Source of the DNA: an uncultured Sphingomonadales bacterium
GTDB taxonomy: Bacteria > Pseudomonadota > Alphaproteobacteria > Sphingomonadales > Rhodothalassiaceae
Direction of reading: 5' to 3'
Assembly (NCBI GenBank): GCA_947499155.1
Contig: CANMND010000002.1
Location: forward strand, 530,034 to 594,033
DNA: 64,000 nt
Shown: piece by piece, positions 17,906-27,071 of the stretch
Layout: every line of letters begins with the position of its first letter
Position numbering within the stretch: the first letter of the stretch is position 1
Notes under the pieces: model-generated
Seen by the model: the letters and a program-made list of their open reading frames with translations, nothing else
Told to the model about the DNA's origin: nothing
Databases searched by the model: none
Position numbers and translations under genes: made by a program

Positions 17906-19039
17906 TTATGAAACCGCCATGCGGCGCTTATGGCGGACATAGATCTTCTCCCAGGCTGCCAAAAAGCGCGACACATCCTCTTTCGTCGTCTCAGGCCCAA
18001 GACTGACGCGGATGGCCTGGGATGACGCCTCATGGCTCACTCCCATGGCCTCCAGCACATGACTGGGGCGGACCTTGCCAGACGAGCAGGCAGAACCGGC
18101 GCTTATGGCGATTCCTTCCAGATCAAAGCTCATGACCTGGGTTTCAGCAGCAAGACCGGGCATGCGGACGGACACCGTATTGCACAGTCTGGGGGCATCC
18201 TGGCCAAAAACTGTGCCTTCAGACGTAATCGCTGCAAGGCCTGATTCCAACATGTCACGCAAATCGGCCAGATGACTCGTTTTTTCAGCGGTCTCCATGG
18301 CGATACGGGCCGCAGCGCCAAAGCTTGCAATTCCGGGCACATTCTCAGTACCGGAACGACGACCGAGTTCCTGCCCACCGCCCGTCGCCTGCGCTGTTAT
18401 GACAACAGACCCGCGTGCCCACAAAACACCTGCCCCCTTCAAGGCCCCCATTTTGTGGCCAGAAAGGGTCAACAGATCCACACCCAGTTCATGCACTGAT
18501 ATGGGCAAGCGCCCGCCGGCCTGAACGGCATCACAGTGCATAAGGCCACCTTTGCCATGAACACGCTCTGTAATGGCGGATATAGGCTGAATGACGCCCG
18601 TTTCATTATTGGCCAGCATCACTGAAACCAGGGGAGGCGCGTCCATCTGGTCCAAAAGCACATCAAGAGCTTCCATATCAAGGACACCATTGGGTAAAAC
18701 CGGGCAGATATGAAGAGTGCGCCCGCATGACTTGGCCGCCACTAAAACGCTGTCATGTTCAATGGCGGATACGATCAACGGACCTGTCCTTGCGCCATGA
18801 AGCGCCAGAATATTGGCTTCCGTCCCGCCTGAGGTGAAGATAATTTCTTGCGGGCGTGCACCAATCAGGGCGGCTATGTCGCCGCGCGCACTTTCCACAA
18901 CAGCACGGGCATCACGACCTTCTGCATGCACAGAAGACGGATTCCCGTTTAAAGCCATGGCCGCAAGAGCAGCTTCACGCGCCTCAACCAAAACAGGCGC
19001 TGTAGCATTATAATCAAGATAAAGACGATTGTTGTTCAT
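17906..19039 (-). CDS. Cysteine desulfurase, NifS-like
   Basis: Second cysteine desulfurase in tandem. The N-terminus is LYLDYNATAPVL, the PLP lysine is Lys196 in LSGHKMGALKG, and the catalytic cysteine is Cys318 in SAGSACSSGKVRPSHVL. The SSGKxxPSHVL loop differs from the neighbouring copy and resembles NifS-type enzymes, so the two are diverged paralogues and not a recent duplication. It is the first gene of the minus-strand Fe-S group and divergent from an alpha/beta hydrolase gene. No iscU, iscA or suf gene is beside it. Confidence 0.92.
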   Translation of the reverse strand: MNNNRLYLDYNATAPVLVEAREAALAAMALNGNPSSVHAEGRDARAVVESARGDIAALIGARPQEIIFTSGGTEANILALHGARTGPLIVSAIEHDSVLVAAKSCGRTLHICPVLPNGVLDMEALDVLLDQMDAPPLVSVMLANNETGVIQPISAITERVHGKGGLMHCDAVQAGGRLPISVHELGVDLLTLSGHKMGALKGAGVLWARGSVVITAQATGGGQELGRRSGTENVPGIASFGAAARIAMETAEKTSHLADLRDMLESGLAAITSEGTVFGQDAPRLCNTVSVRMPGLAAETQVMSFDLEGIAISAGSACSSGKVRPSHVLEAMGVSHEASSQAIRVSLGPETTKEDVSRFLAAWEKIYVRHKRRMAVS

Positions 19040-19232
19040 GATCAGGAAATAGTGTCAGTTATAATGAAAATCAAAGGTAATCCATGAGCCATAATGTATC
19101 ATGACACCCGGACCGCTTGCACCAGAGCGTGACAAGCTTATATAAGGCTTAAACCCTTGCGGCTCCTATAGCCTTTCAACGCTATGTCCGCAAATGTCCA
19201 TAAGCCCGTGATCGAAAGTGACGAACCCGCCT

Positions 19233-19871
19233 ATGCCTGACGTGATTTTTAACGGCCCCGACGGACGCCTCGAAGGCCGTTACCAACCCGGCAAGACGCC
19301 TAATGCGCCTATCGCTCTTATCTTGCACCCGCATCCGCAGTTCGGCGGGACGATGAACAACAAGGTTGTTTATCACCTGTTTCACGCATTCGCCAAACGA
19401 GGCTTTGCCACCCTGCGTTTCAACTTTCGTGGTGTCGGACGTAGCCAGGGAGAGTTTGACAATGGCATCGGCGAATTGTCCGACGCAGCAGCCGCCCTTG
19501 ACTGGGTACAGACGTTTAACCCGGAAGCCCCTGCAACCTGGGTTGCCGGATTTTCCTTCGGTGCCTGGATTTCAATGCAGCTTTTAATGCGGCGTCCTGA
19601 AATTCAGGGCTTCATCTCAGTTGCACCCCCGGCTGACAAATATGACTTTACTTTTCTTGCTCCATGCCCGTCATCGGGCCTTATGGTTCAGGGAACAGCA
19701 GATGATATTGTCACCCCGGCCTCTGTCCAAAAGTTGATTGAAAAGCTCAAACAGCAAAAGGCTATCGTCATTGATCAGGCGATCATCGAAGGAGCCGACC
19801 ACTTTTTTGAAGGCAAGCTCGATGAGATGATTGCTGAAGTTGACGCCTATCTCGACAAACGGCTTGGCTGA
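19233..19871 (+). CDS. Alpha/beta hydrolase of the YsgI/COG2945 type
   Basis: Predicted serine hydrolase of unknown substrate. The nucleophile is Ser108 in GFSFGAW. The likely acid is the Asp in QGTADDIVTP and the likely His is in EGADHFF. HPHPQFGGTMNN near the N-terminus is the oxyanion-side motif of this family. The ATG at 19233 is preferred to a GTG at 19218 because it gives the family N-terminus MPDVIFNGPDGRLEGRY. It is divergent from the cysteine desulfurases, an arrangement I recall beside Fe-S genes in other alphaproteobacteria. Confidence 0.85.
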   Translation: MPDVIFNGPDGRLEGRYQPGKTPNAPIALILHPHPQFGGTMNNKVVYHLFHAFAKRGFATLRFNFRGVGRSQGEFDNGIGELSDAAAALDWVQTFNPEAPATWVAGFSFGAWISMQLLMRRPEIQGFISVAPPADKYDFTFLAPCPSSGLMVQGTADDIVTPASVQKLIEKLKQQKAIVIDQAIIEGADHFFEGKLDEMIAEVDAYLDKRLG

Positions 19872-20038
19872 TTGAGAGATTTGCCACGACCGTCACAATG
19901 CGCATGACCTCAGAACGTTATGCGCATTTCCTAAAACACTCTATCCAGAAAGAAGCGCCATTCCTGATCTTTTGACTAAGCTTTAAAAACCTGGATGATT
20001 ATCTCTGTCGAAACAGGAATAAAGGGGGGAAGACATCC

Positions 20039-21067
20039 ATGGACAAGGTACGCTCAAAGGCTCCATTACGTCTGGGATTGGCTGGCGGCGGTAGTGACGT
20101 TTCACCTTATTGTGATCTCTATGGCGGTGCAGTTTTAAACGCCACCATTGATCTGAGTGCCTATTGCACGATCGAACCATCACCGGACGGTATGGTGCGC
20201 TTTCGGGCAACAGACCGTGATGAAGTCTTCACAGACGAGCCTCGTTCTTCCTATGGCTATGATGGGCTGCTGGACCTCCACAAAGGCGTCTACAACCGGG
20301 TTGTTCGTGATTACAATAATGGTGAGCCACTAAAGATTCATGTCACCACCTTTTCCGATGCACCAGCAGGATCGGGGCTAGGGTCCTCTTCCACCATGGT
20401 GGTTGCTATCCTCAGCGCCTATACAGAATTGCTGCACCTTCCTCTGGGTGAATTTGATATTGCCCGCATCGCGTTTGAAATCGAACGCCGCGACATTGGC
20501 CTTCGAGGCGGCGGACAAGATCAATATGCTGCAACCTTTGGCGGCGTGAATTTTCTGGAATTTTATGAAAGTGACCGCGTAGTGGTGAACCCCTTGCGGG
20601 TCAAAAACTGGATTTTAAATGAGCTTCAAGCATCACTAGTCCTGTTTTTTTCCGGAGTATCACGGGAATCAGACAAGATTATCGCTGAGCAGGTCAAAAA
20701 CTTCCAAAACAAGTCCGGCAAAAGTATCGAGGCCGTTCATTCGCTGAAAAAAGACGCTTATTACATGAAGGATGCCCTTTTGAAGGGTGATATCCCGGAA
20801 TTTGGAGCCATTCTGGGTCGCTCCTGGGAAGCCAAAAGGCAAGTTGCCGCCAACATCTCCAACACCTTGATGGAAGATGTTCTCGACCGCGCCAGAAAAG
20901 CCGGAGCCTGGTCGGGCAAGGTCTCAGGTGCAGGCGGTGGCGGCTTTATGATGCTGATGGTGGACCCGGTCGACCGCATGCAGCTCATATCCGCCCTCAA
21001 TACGCTCGACGGGCGCGTTGTCCATTTTAATTTCGTCAAACAGGGAACACAGGCATGGCGAATATAA
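20039..21067 (+). CDS. hddA: GHMP kinase, heptose 7-phosphate kinase type
   Basis: Predicted D-glycero-alpha-D-manno-heptose-7-phosphate kinase, making the 1,7-bisphosphate for GDP-heptose. The substrate-end motif is [15 protein letters not shown], the ATP loop is [13 protein letters not shown], and [15 protein letters not shown] plus the C-terminal [12 protein letters not shown] complete the GHMP pattern of HddA-like kinases. A purine-rich GGGGGAAG stretch precedes the ATG. It overlaps gmhA by 13 bases, and gmhA supplies its substrate, which supports the assignment. The substrate is inferred from family and context. Confidence 0.85.
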   Translation: MDKVRSKAPLRLGLAGGGSDVSPYCDLYGGAVLNATIDLSAYCTIEPSPDGMVRFRATDRDEVFTDEPRSSYGYDGLLDLHKGVYNRVVRDYNNGEPLKIHVTTFSDAPAGSGLGSSSTMVVAILSAYTELLHLPLGEFDIARIAFEIERRDIGLRGGGQDQYAATFGGVNFLEFYESDRVVVNPLRVKNWILNELQASLVLFFSGVSRESDKIIAEQVKNFQNKSGKSIEAVHSLKKDAYYMKDALLKGDIPEFGAILGRSWEAKRQVAANISNTLMEDVLDRARKAGAWSGKVSGAGGGGFMMLMVDPVDRMQLISALNTLDGRVVHFNFVKQGTQAWRI

Positions 21068-21651
21068 GCATCGACTATGTGCGTCAGCAGGTAGAAGAAT
21101 CCGCGGCCACAAAACAAGCACTTCTCGCCGATAACGCTCTATTGGATGAGATTTATACAGTCGGCAAAAAAATTATCGCCGCCTATAAAAAAGGCAACAA
21201 AACCCTGCTCGCCGGAAATGGTGGCAGTGCGGCGGACGCACAGCATATTGCAGCGGAATTTGTCAGCCGCTTTTATTTTGATCGTCCTGGATTACCATCC
21301 ATTGCACTAACCACCGACACATCAATCCTGACGGCAATTGGCAATGACTATGGTTATGAAAAGCTGTTCCGCCGCCAGTTGGAAGCCAATGGCGTGCCGG
21401 GAGATATCTTTATCGGCATATCCACCAGTGGCAATTCACCGAATATCATCAAGGCACTGGAGATATGCAAAGAGCGAGATATCCTTGCCATAGGGCTTAG
21501 CGGCCAGTCAGGCGGCAAAATGGCGGACCTGTGCGACCACTGCCTCAAAATGCCATCCATGAGCACGCCACGCATACAGGAATGCCATATCCTTGTCGGT
21601 CATATCCTGTGCGCCATGGTAGAAGAAGAGCTCTTTGGTGAGGGGCGCTGA
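21055..21651 (+). CDS. gmhA: Phosphoheptose isomerase (SIS domain)
   Basis: Converts sedoheptulose 7-phosphate to D-glycero-D-manno-heptose 7-phosphate, the first step of nucleotide-heptose synthesis. The SIS-domain signature is [19 protein letters not shown], and [14 protein letters not shown] phosphate contacts occur as [10 protein letters not shown]. At 198 residues it has GmhA length. Its start lies inside the 3' end of hddA. The phosphatase (gmhB) and nucleotidyltransferase (hddC or hldE) that would complete the route are not in the window. Confidence 0.9.
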   Translation: MANISIDYVRQQVEESAATKQALLADNALLDEIYTVGKKIIAAYKKGNKTLLAGNGGSAADAQHIAAEFVSRFYFDRPGLPSIALTTDTSILTAIGNDYGYEKLFRRQLEANGVPGDIFIGISTSGNSPNIIKALEICKERDILAIGLSGQSGGKMADLCDHCLKMPSMSTPRIQECHILVGHILCAMVEEELFGEGR

Positions 21652-21787
21652 GTAGGCAATGCCTAAACTTCACAGGCCCGCATCTTGCGCGATCCAAGGC
21701 GATTAAAATACACGCAAGCATTGAATTTTCAGGACAATTAAGGCAACCTCTATCGACCATTCACAATGGAAAGGGAGGCTTCCTCAT

Positions 21788-22261
21788 ATGGAAACGCAAG
21801 ACATAGGGCAGACAGCGCCTGGCGTAACTTCACCGCTTCATGGCTATGCCTTTGCATCATGGTCACGCTTGGCTGCAGCTATCATTGACGCAATAGTATT
21901 GATCATAATCAGCTTTTTGTTCAGCCTGCTGCTCGGTGCAGTTTTGAGAGTAGCTGACCAGCCTCTGGAAACGATCAAGCTTTCGAGTAACATTTTCAGT
22001 CTTGTCGTAGGTTGGCTTTATTATTCTATTCAGGAAAGCTCGGAAAAGCAGGCAACAGTCGGCAAAGCGGCATTGGGTCTTCGTGTGACCGATATAAATG
22101 GAGAAAGAATTTCCTTCTTGCGAGCGACAGGACGATATTTTGCCAAGGCTCTCAGCGCCATCATCCTTCTGATCGGCTATATCATGATCTTGTTCACCAG
22201 CAGGAAACAGGGACTTCATGACATCCTTGCAAGCACTCTGGTCTTGCGAAGGAAAAAGTAA
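21788..22261 (+). CDS. RDD family membrane protein
   Basis: Small integral membrane protein of the RDD family, function unknown. The family Arg and Asp residues are in the first helix region (FASWSRLAAAIIDAIVLIIISFLFSLLLG). A second hydrophobic segment and the GKAALGLRVTDINGERISFLRATGRYFAK stretch follow, then a last helix (ALSAIILLIGYIMILF). GGGAGG precedes the ATG. It stands alone between gmhA and a convergent terminator shared with fabZ. Confidence 0.82.
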   Translation: METQDIGQTAPGVTSPLHGYAFASWSRLAAAIIDAIVLIIISFLFSLLLGAVLRVADQPLETIKLSSNIFSLVVGWLYYSIQESSEKQATVGKAALGLRVTDINGERISFLRATGRYFAKALSAIILLIGYIMILFTSRKQGLHDILASTLVLRRKK

Positions 22262-22283
22262 GATTAAGTCCATGCCTTAATCG

Positions 22284-22319
22284 AAAAAAGCCACCGGCAT
22301 GGAACCGGTGGCTTTCTTT
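22284..22319. terminator. Bidirectional terminator between RDD gene and fabZ
   Basis: A perfect 11-base stem AAAGCCACCGG (22287-22297) / CCGGTGGCTTT (22305-22315) with a seven-base loop. A-run and T-rich flanks on both sides let it serve the RDD gene on the plus strand and the fabZ operon on the minus strand. Confidence 0.85.
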
Positions 22320-22364
22320 ATGGTGTTGACTATGACGTGCCGGATCCCGGACACACCCCGATCG

Positions 22365-22823
22365 TCAGTCCAGTTCCTTGTCCATCAGCATGGCAGTGAT
22401 GGTGGCCTGGGCGACGACCGCGCCTTCTACCTTGGCCATGCACTCAAACCGCCAAACATTGCCCCGCGCCCGATTTTTCGCGACTTCCAAATGCAGGACG
22501 TCGCCCGGCACCACAGGTTTGCGAAAGCGGGCACTATCAATGCTCATGAAATAAACAAGACGCCCTTCCGCCTCTTCGCCCAAAGAATGGACAACAAGTA
22601 TTCCGCATGTCTGAGCCATGGATTCGACAATAAGCACGCCCGGCATCACCGGCCTTTGCGGGAAATGCCCAGGGAAAAACGGCTCGTTGATCGTTACATT
22701 CTTGATCCCGGTCGCGCTCTCTCCCAACACGATATCACGAACACGGTCTACCAGCAGAAAAGGATATCTATGCGGGATTTTGCGTACGATATCGCCGATT
22801 TCCAGTACATCCAGTGATGCCAT
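22365..22823 (-). CDS. fabZ: 3-hydroxyacyl-ACP dehydratase FabZ
   Basis: Dehydratase of fatty-acid elongation, a hot-dog fold enzyme. The catalytic pair is His53 in EPFFPGHFPQRPVMPG and Glu67 in LIVESMAQ. It begins with IGDIVRKIPHRYPFLLVDRV, a family hallmark. The ATG at 22823 has GAGAG eight bases upstream and is preferred to a GTG at 22832. It is the last gene of the long minus-strand block that begins at rpsB. It follows the skp-like gene directly, with no lpxD before it and no lpxA after it. Confidence 0.94.
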   Translation of the reverse strand: MASLDVLEIGDIVRKIPHRYPFLLVDRVRDIVLGESATGIKNVTINEPFFPGHFPQRPVMPGVLIVESMAQTCGILVVHSLGEEAEGRLVYFMSIDSARFRKPVVPGDVLHLEVAKNRARGNVWRFECMAKVEGAVVAQATITAMLMDKELD

Positions 22824-22933
22824 TCCGTTCACTCTCTATAATGGATTATACAGATCACGCACGCTTGCCAAAACCAACAGGCGTGCGAATGCTTAATCAA
22901 TAGTCAGCATGTGGCTGACGAGCGGTTAGCCGC

Positions 22934-23497
22934 CTAGTTTTGTGCAGCTACTTTCGTAGCATCGGGAAGTGACACATCAAAGCTTGGCATGACCTTGTCC
23001 AGTTTTTCGATGACCTCAGTGGTCACGTCAAGGCCCGACACATGATGAGACACAAGCGCCTTGTCGATCACCATATTGGCGCCTTTTGTTTCCATCACTT
23101 CACGAACGATGGGGCGCAATGCACGCTGTACCTCAAGATTGGCCTGTTGCATGGCTTGGCCACTCTGGCGATCTATCTGCTGCAATTCGGCCTGACGGCG
23201 CTGAGCTTTTTGTTGAAAGGCACGCACACGCTCGTTGAAAGCTTCCTGACTGATGATGCTGCGCTGCTTTTTCAACTCTTCTTCTTCATCTGCCAGATTA
23301 GACTGGATGGACCGGGCGCTGTTTTCAAGATCGACCCGAAACGATTGCGTCTGGGCAGCAATATCTTTACCGACGAGCGATTCACGTGAGACTCTATCAA
23401 AATCAACAACAATGATTTTTGAATTCGGAACAGACTGGGCCTGAGCCACACCGGCTAAAAAGACCAATCCGATAGTAATGAGAATGTTTCGAAGCAC
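22934..23497 (-). CDS. skp: OmpH/Skp-family periplasmic chaperone
   Basis: Periplasmic chaperone for unfolded outer-membrane proteins. A signal peptide (LITIGLVFLAGVAQAQ) is followed by IIVVDFDRVSRES, the family start of the mature protein, then a long charged coiled-coil region (about residues 55-130, rich in Gln, Glu and Arg) matching the Skp tentacles. The C-terminal part GANMVIDKALVSHHVSGLDVTTEVIEKLD closes the body domain. The start codon is GTG with AAGGA about ten bases upstream. It lies just after bamA, whose product folds the same clients. Confidence 0.9.
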   Translation of the reverse strand: MLRNILITIGLVFLAGVAQAQSVPNSKIIVVDFDRVSRESLVGKDIAAQTQSFRVDLENSARSIQSNLADEEEELKKQRSIISQEAFNERVRAFQQKAQRRQAELQQIDRQSGQAMQQANLEVQRALRPIVREVMETKGANMVIDKALVSHHVSGLDVTTEVIEKLDKVMPSFDVSLPDATKVAAQN

Positions 23498-23518
23498 GAG
23501 AGATATCCTTTCTTCTTA

Positions 23519-25894
23519 TTAGAAGCTGGTGCCGACATTAAACTGGAACGACTTCGTGTCGTCGAAGGGCTGACTCTTCAGGATCTTGGAAAAGTCGATG
23601 CGAAACGGCCCAAAGGGCGACTCCCACGCAACACCAACACCCACAGAGATACGTGGTTCAGCCGTATCACCAAACACGGCCTCACCTTCAAAATCCGTTC
23701 GCCCGCTCAGGCCAAACAGGGATGCTGCATCCACGTAAACACTGGCCTGCACACCCATTTCCCTCGCGGCCTCGCCCAGCGGAAGGAAGACCTCCGCTGT
23801 ACCAAGATAAAAGACCTCACCGCCGATAAAGTCCGGTCTGAGGCCCACGATCGGCTCGCCCGTCTCATCCAGCAAAACCGCAGCCGGCCCCAGACCCGCT
23901 GTATCAAATCCACGTACCCGCGGTCCACCCAGGAAAAAACGGTCATTAATGCGTATATCCTGTCCCAACCCGCGCGTATAGCCTGCTTCTGCACCAAGCC
24001 GACCATAAAAGCCCCAGACAAGCGGGATAAATTTGTCATAGTCGAGACGGCTGCGCAAATAGAAGATGTCCCCGCCAACACCCGCCAGGTCCTGACTGAA
24101 AACCGCACGCTGGCCGCGGGTCGGACGCAACGGATGGTTAAGGCTGTCATAAATCAGGCTGTAGCCAACAAGCGATGTAATGTTGTCGCCAAGCTGGTCA
24201 CGGATAAACCGCGATATCCGAGTGCTGTCGATATTGCCGATATCAACCAGGTCGCGGCGTATCGAATAACGCAAGGCAAGCACTGACCGTTCCGCAATGG
24301 GAAGGCCAAGGCGCAAGGACATGCCAGTTGATGTCGTCTTGAAGCTGCTGAATCTACTTTGCTCAAGGCTGATTTGGAACAAATCCACACCGGCAGAGAT
24401 ATTGCGCCCCAAGAAATGAGGCTCGGTAAAGCCAACGTCAATTTGCTTGCGCAAGCTGGATAGGGAGAAATTAAGACGCAGTTCCTGTGCACGCCCCAGG
24501 AAATTCCGTTCACGAATGCTGAATTCAAAGATGAAGTTTTCAAGGCTTGAAAATGCAGCACCGAGTGACAATTCACCAGTTGCATCTTCTTCAAGGCTTA
24601 CATCCAGAACCAGCCTGTCTTCACGGCTACCAGGCAACTGTTCGATTTCAGACTCGCGGAAAAAACCCAATCTTTGAATTCTTTGGCGAGACCGCTCCAT
24701 CTTTGAAAGGTTAAACGCGTCCCCTTCCACCAGGCGGAATTCACGGCGGATCACTTCATCCCTAGTTCGCACGTTACCATGAACCGCAATACGCTCCACA
24801 TAAACACGTGGTGCATCCAGAACACGGAATGTAATATCCAGCGTGCGTGTCTCGCGGTTTTTGACTGGCAATGGACGAACCGTCACAAAAGCATAGCCCA
24901 AGATACCAGCGGCATTGGTCAGTCGCTCGACCGTGTCGGTAATTTTGTCAAGATTATAGGTCTGTCCCTCCCGCATACCGACAAAAGCCTTGAATAATTC
25001 AGGCTCGATATCACGGATTTCGCTTTCAACATCTACTTTGCCAAAGCGGTAAACCTCGCCTTCTTCCACAACAAAGGTGACGATGAAGTCTTCACGATCA
25101 GGAGTTAGTTCAGCAACGGCAGATACAACGCGGAAGTCCGCATACCCATTGTTAAAGTAAAATCGCCGCAACTGCTCGCGGTCAAATGCCTGGCGATCTG
25201 GATCATAAGTATCGTTAGAGCCAAAAATCCGCCACCAACGGGCTTCAGTCGTTGCCAGTTCGCCACGCAGGTCACTATCTGAGAAGTTTTTATTCCCAAG
25301 GAAGTTAATTCGCCGAATCTTACTTTTGGGACCTTCGGAAATCTCGAATATGAGATCGACACGGTTTTGCGGGAGTTGAACCACTTTAGGCTCGATCACC
25401 GCAGCAAACCGACCTGAGCGGCGATACAGGTCAAGCATACGCTGAACATCAGCCTGGACCTTGGCGCGTGTAAAGACGATGCGAGGCCGCAATTGAACTT
25501 CAGCGCTCAGTTCATCATTCTTAAGGCGCTTATTCCCTTCAAACACAATACGGTTGATGATCGGATTTTCCGTAACATCAATAACAAGCGTATTGCCACG
25601 ACGGTCAAAGGAGACGTCGGCAAACAATCCGGTCGCAAAAAGGCGCTTTAGACTGTCATCAAGCGATGCGGGATCAAACTGGTCACCAACCCGAACAGAC
25701 AAATAGGAAATGATTGTTGCGGATTCGATACGCTGGGTACCCGAAACAGCAATACCTTCAATCCTGCCGGCCTCAACCGCAGGAGACACAATGCCCTGCT
25801 GGGACAAGGCCGGTGGCGCGGAAAGTAGAATAATGCCGGAAAAAGCGACCAGAACCGCGCATAACCGGGGAAAAAGATTCGACCGCAATGTCAC
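23519..25894 (-). CDS. bamA: Outer membrane protein assembly factor BamA
   Basis: Central beta-barrel of the machine that inserts proteins into the outer membrane. A signal peptide ends at about LLSAPPALSQQ. Five POTRA repeats cover roughly residues 45-440, and the Omp85 barrel takes up the rest, ending in the C-terminal Phe of SFQFNVGTSF. The barrel motif VRGF is in FFLGGPRVRGFDT. At 791 residues it has the normal length. The start is GTG with AAGG only three bases away, so initiation looks weak. It follows rseP in the usual order. Confidence 0.95.
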   Translation of the reverse strand: MTLRSNLFPRLCAVLVAFSGIILLSAPPALSQQGIVSPAVEAGRIEGIAVSGTQRIESATIISYLSVRVGDQFDPASLDDSLKRLFATGLFADVSFDRRGNTLVIDVTENPIINRIVFEGNKRLKNDELSAEVQLRPRIVFTRAKVQADVQRMLDLYRRSGRFAAVIEPKVVQLPQNRVDLIFEISEGPKSKIRRINFLGNKNFSDSDLRGELATTEARWWRIFGSNDTYDPDRQAFDREQLRRFYFNNGYADFRVVSAVAELTPDREDFIVTFVVEEGEVYRFGKVDVESEIRDIEPELFKAFVGMREGQTYNLDKITDTVERLTNAAGILGYAFVTVRPLPVKNRETRTLDITFRVLDAPRVYVERIAVHGNVRTRDEVIRREFRLVEGDAFNLSKMERSRQRIQRLGFFRESEIEQLPGSREDRLVLDVSLEEDATGELSLGAAFSSLENFIFEFSIRERNFLGRAQELRLNFSLSSLRKQIDVGFTEPHFLGRNISAGVDLFQISLEQSRFSSFKTTSTGMSLRLGLPIAERSVLALRYSIRRDLVDIGNIDSTRISRFIRDQLGDNITSLVGYSLIYDSLNHPLRPTRGQRAVFSQDLAGVGGDIFYLRSRLDYDKFIPLVWGFYGRLGAEAGYTRGLGQDIRINDRFFLGGPRVRGFDTAGLGPAAVLLDETGEPIVGLRPDFIGGEVFYLGTAEVFLPLGEAAREMGVQASVYVDAASLFGLSGRTDFEGEAVFGDTAEPRISVGVGVAWESPFGPFRIDFSKILKSQPFDDTKSFQFNVGTSF

Positions 25895-25950
25895 AGACCT
25901 TTTATTTTGAACAAAATTATCTTCGAAACCGTGCGCAGACTGTCCTACGA

Positions 25951-27060
25951 TTACAAGGATTGCAAGTCGTTCACAGTCAAAAACACCATCAATGTTATAA
26001 TCAGGGCAAATCCGACCATATAGCCCAACTCCTGAATACGCGCGCTGACAGGCGATCCCTTGACCGCTTCAAACGCATAAAACAATAGATGCCCGCCATC
26101 CAGAACAGGGATTGGAAAGAGGTTAATCAGGCCCAAATTAACGGAAATCAGGGCAACAAGCTGGATAAACGGAACGAATCCCAGGGATGCCTGTTCGCCG
26201 GTAACTTTGGCGATTTTGACCGGGCCTCCCAGATCATCGATGGATCGTACACCCATGATGACCTGTCCCGTGGCCGTCAGCATTAATCGCACCATGGTCA
26301 CCGTTTCTGTCACCGCAGCTCCCAGTGATTCCACCGGTCCCAAAGATCTGATTTCTACGGGACGATCCAGCATCACACCCAGCATGCCGCGGGTGTATGT
26401 ATTGCCAAACCTGTCTACCTGGCTGTCTTCTGCCAGAGTGACTGAACGGGTAATTCTGCGCCCGTCCCGCTCATAAACAAGCGCGACCGCCATTCCTGGA
26501 TAAAGGGAGACTGTCCGCACCAGATCACCCGCACTGTCGACCGAATGTCCTGCAACTGAAATGATCCTGTCGCCAACCATCAAACCTGCTTCTTGTGCTG
26601 GCATGTTCTCAGAGACGCCGGCAACGACAGCTGGCTGCACCGGCTGCCCATATGTCCCAAAAAGTCCAGCATAAATCAGAATTGCGAAAAGGAAGTTGAT
26701 CATGGGTCCGGCAGCAACAATAGCCGCACGCTGCGCCACTGGCTTATAGTGAAAGCAGACAGCCTGTTCTTCTTCAGTGAGGGTTGAAGTTATCTCTTTG
26801 GAGCCACGACTTGCGGCATCTGCATCGCCAAAAAAGCGAACATAACCTCCAAGGGGGAGCAGGCTGATTTTCCAGCGCGTCCCTTTTTTGTCAGTCCAGC
26901 CGTATATTTCGCGGCCAAATCCAATGGAAAACACCTCCACACGCACGCCAAACATTCGCGCAACAATGTAATGACCCCATTCATGCACGAAAACCAGAGC
27001 CGACAATGCCAGCAGAAATGTGAGAATTGTGAAGATCAGGCCAGGCGACGCAACATCCAT
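25951..27060 (-). CDS. rseP: Site-2 zinc protease RseP
   Basis: Inner-membrane zinc metalloprotease that cleaves anti-sigma factors and signal-peptide remnants inside the membrane. The zinc site HEWGH is at residues 26-30 in the first helix. The second catalytic motif is NLFPIPVLDGGHLLFY near the C-terminus. One PDZ region lies between them (GVSENMPAQEAGLMVGDRIISVAGHSV), fewer than the two of E. coli RseP. It starts a few bases after dxr, as in many Proteobacteria. Confidence 0.93.
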   Translation of the reverse strand: MDVASPGLIFTILTFLLALSALVFVHEWGHYIVARMFGVRVEVFSIGFGREIYGWTDKKGTRWKISLLPLGGYVRFFGDADAASRGSKEITSTLTEEEQAVCFHYKPVAQRAAIVAAGPMINFLFAILIYAGLFGTYGQPVQPAVVAGVSENMPAQEAGLMVGDRIISVAGHSVDSAGDLVRTVSLYPGMAVALVYERDGRRITRSVTLAEDSQVDRFGNTYTRGMLGVMLDRPVEIRSLGPVESLGAAVTETVTMVRLMLTATGQVIMGVRSIDDLGGPVKIAKVTGEQASLGFVPFIQLVALISVNLGLINLFPIPVLDGGHLLFYAFEAVKGSPVSARIQELGYMVGFALIITLMVFLTVNDLQSL

Positions 27061-27071
27061 CTATCAGGTCC

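Noticed and set aside
16703..19039. Tandem cysteine desulfurases as a recent gene duplication
   Set aside because: Their N-termini, PLP-lysine regions and catalytic loops differ strongly, so they are old paralogues.
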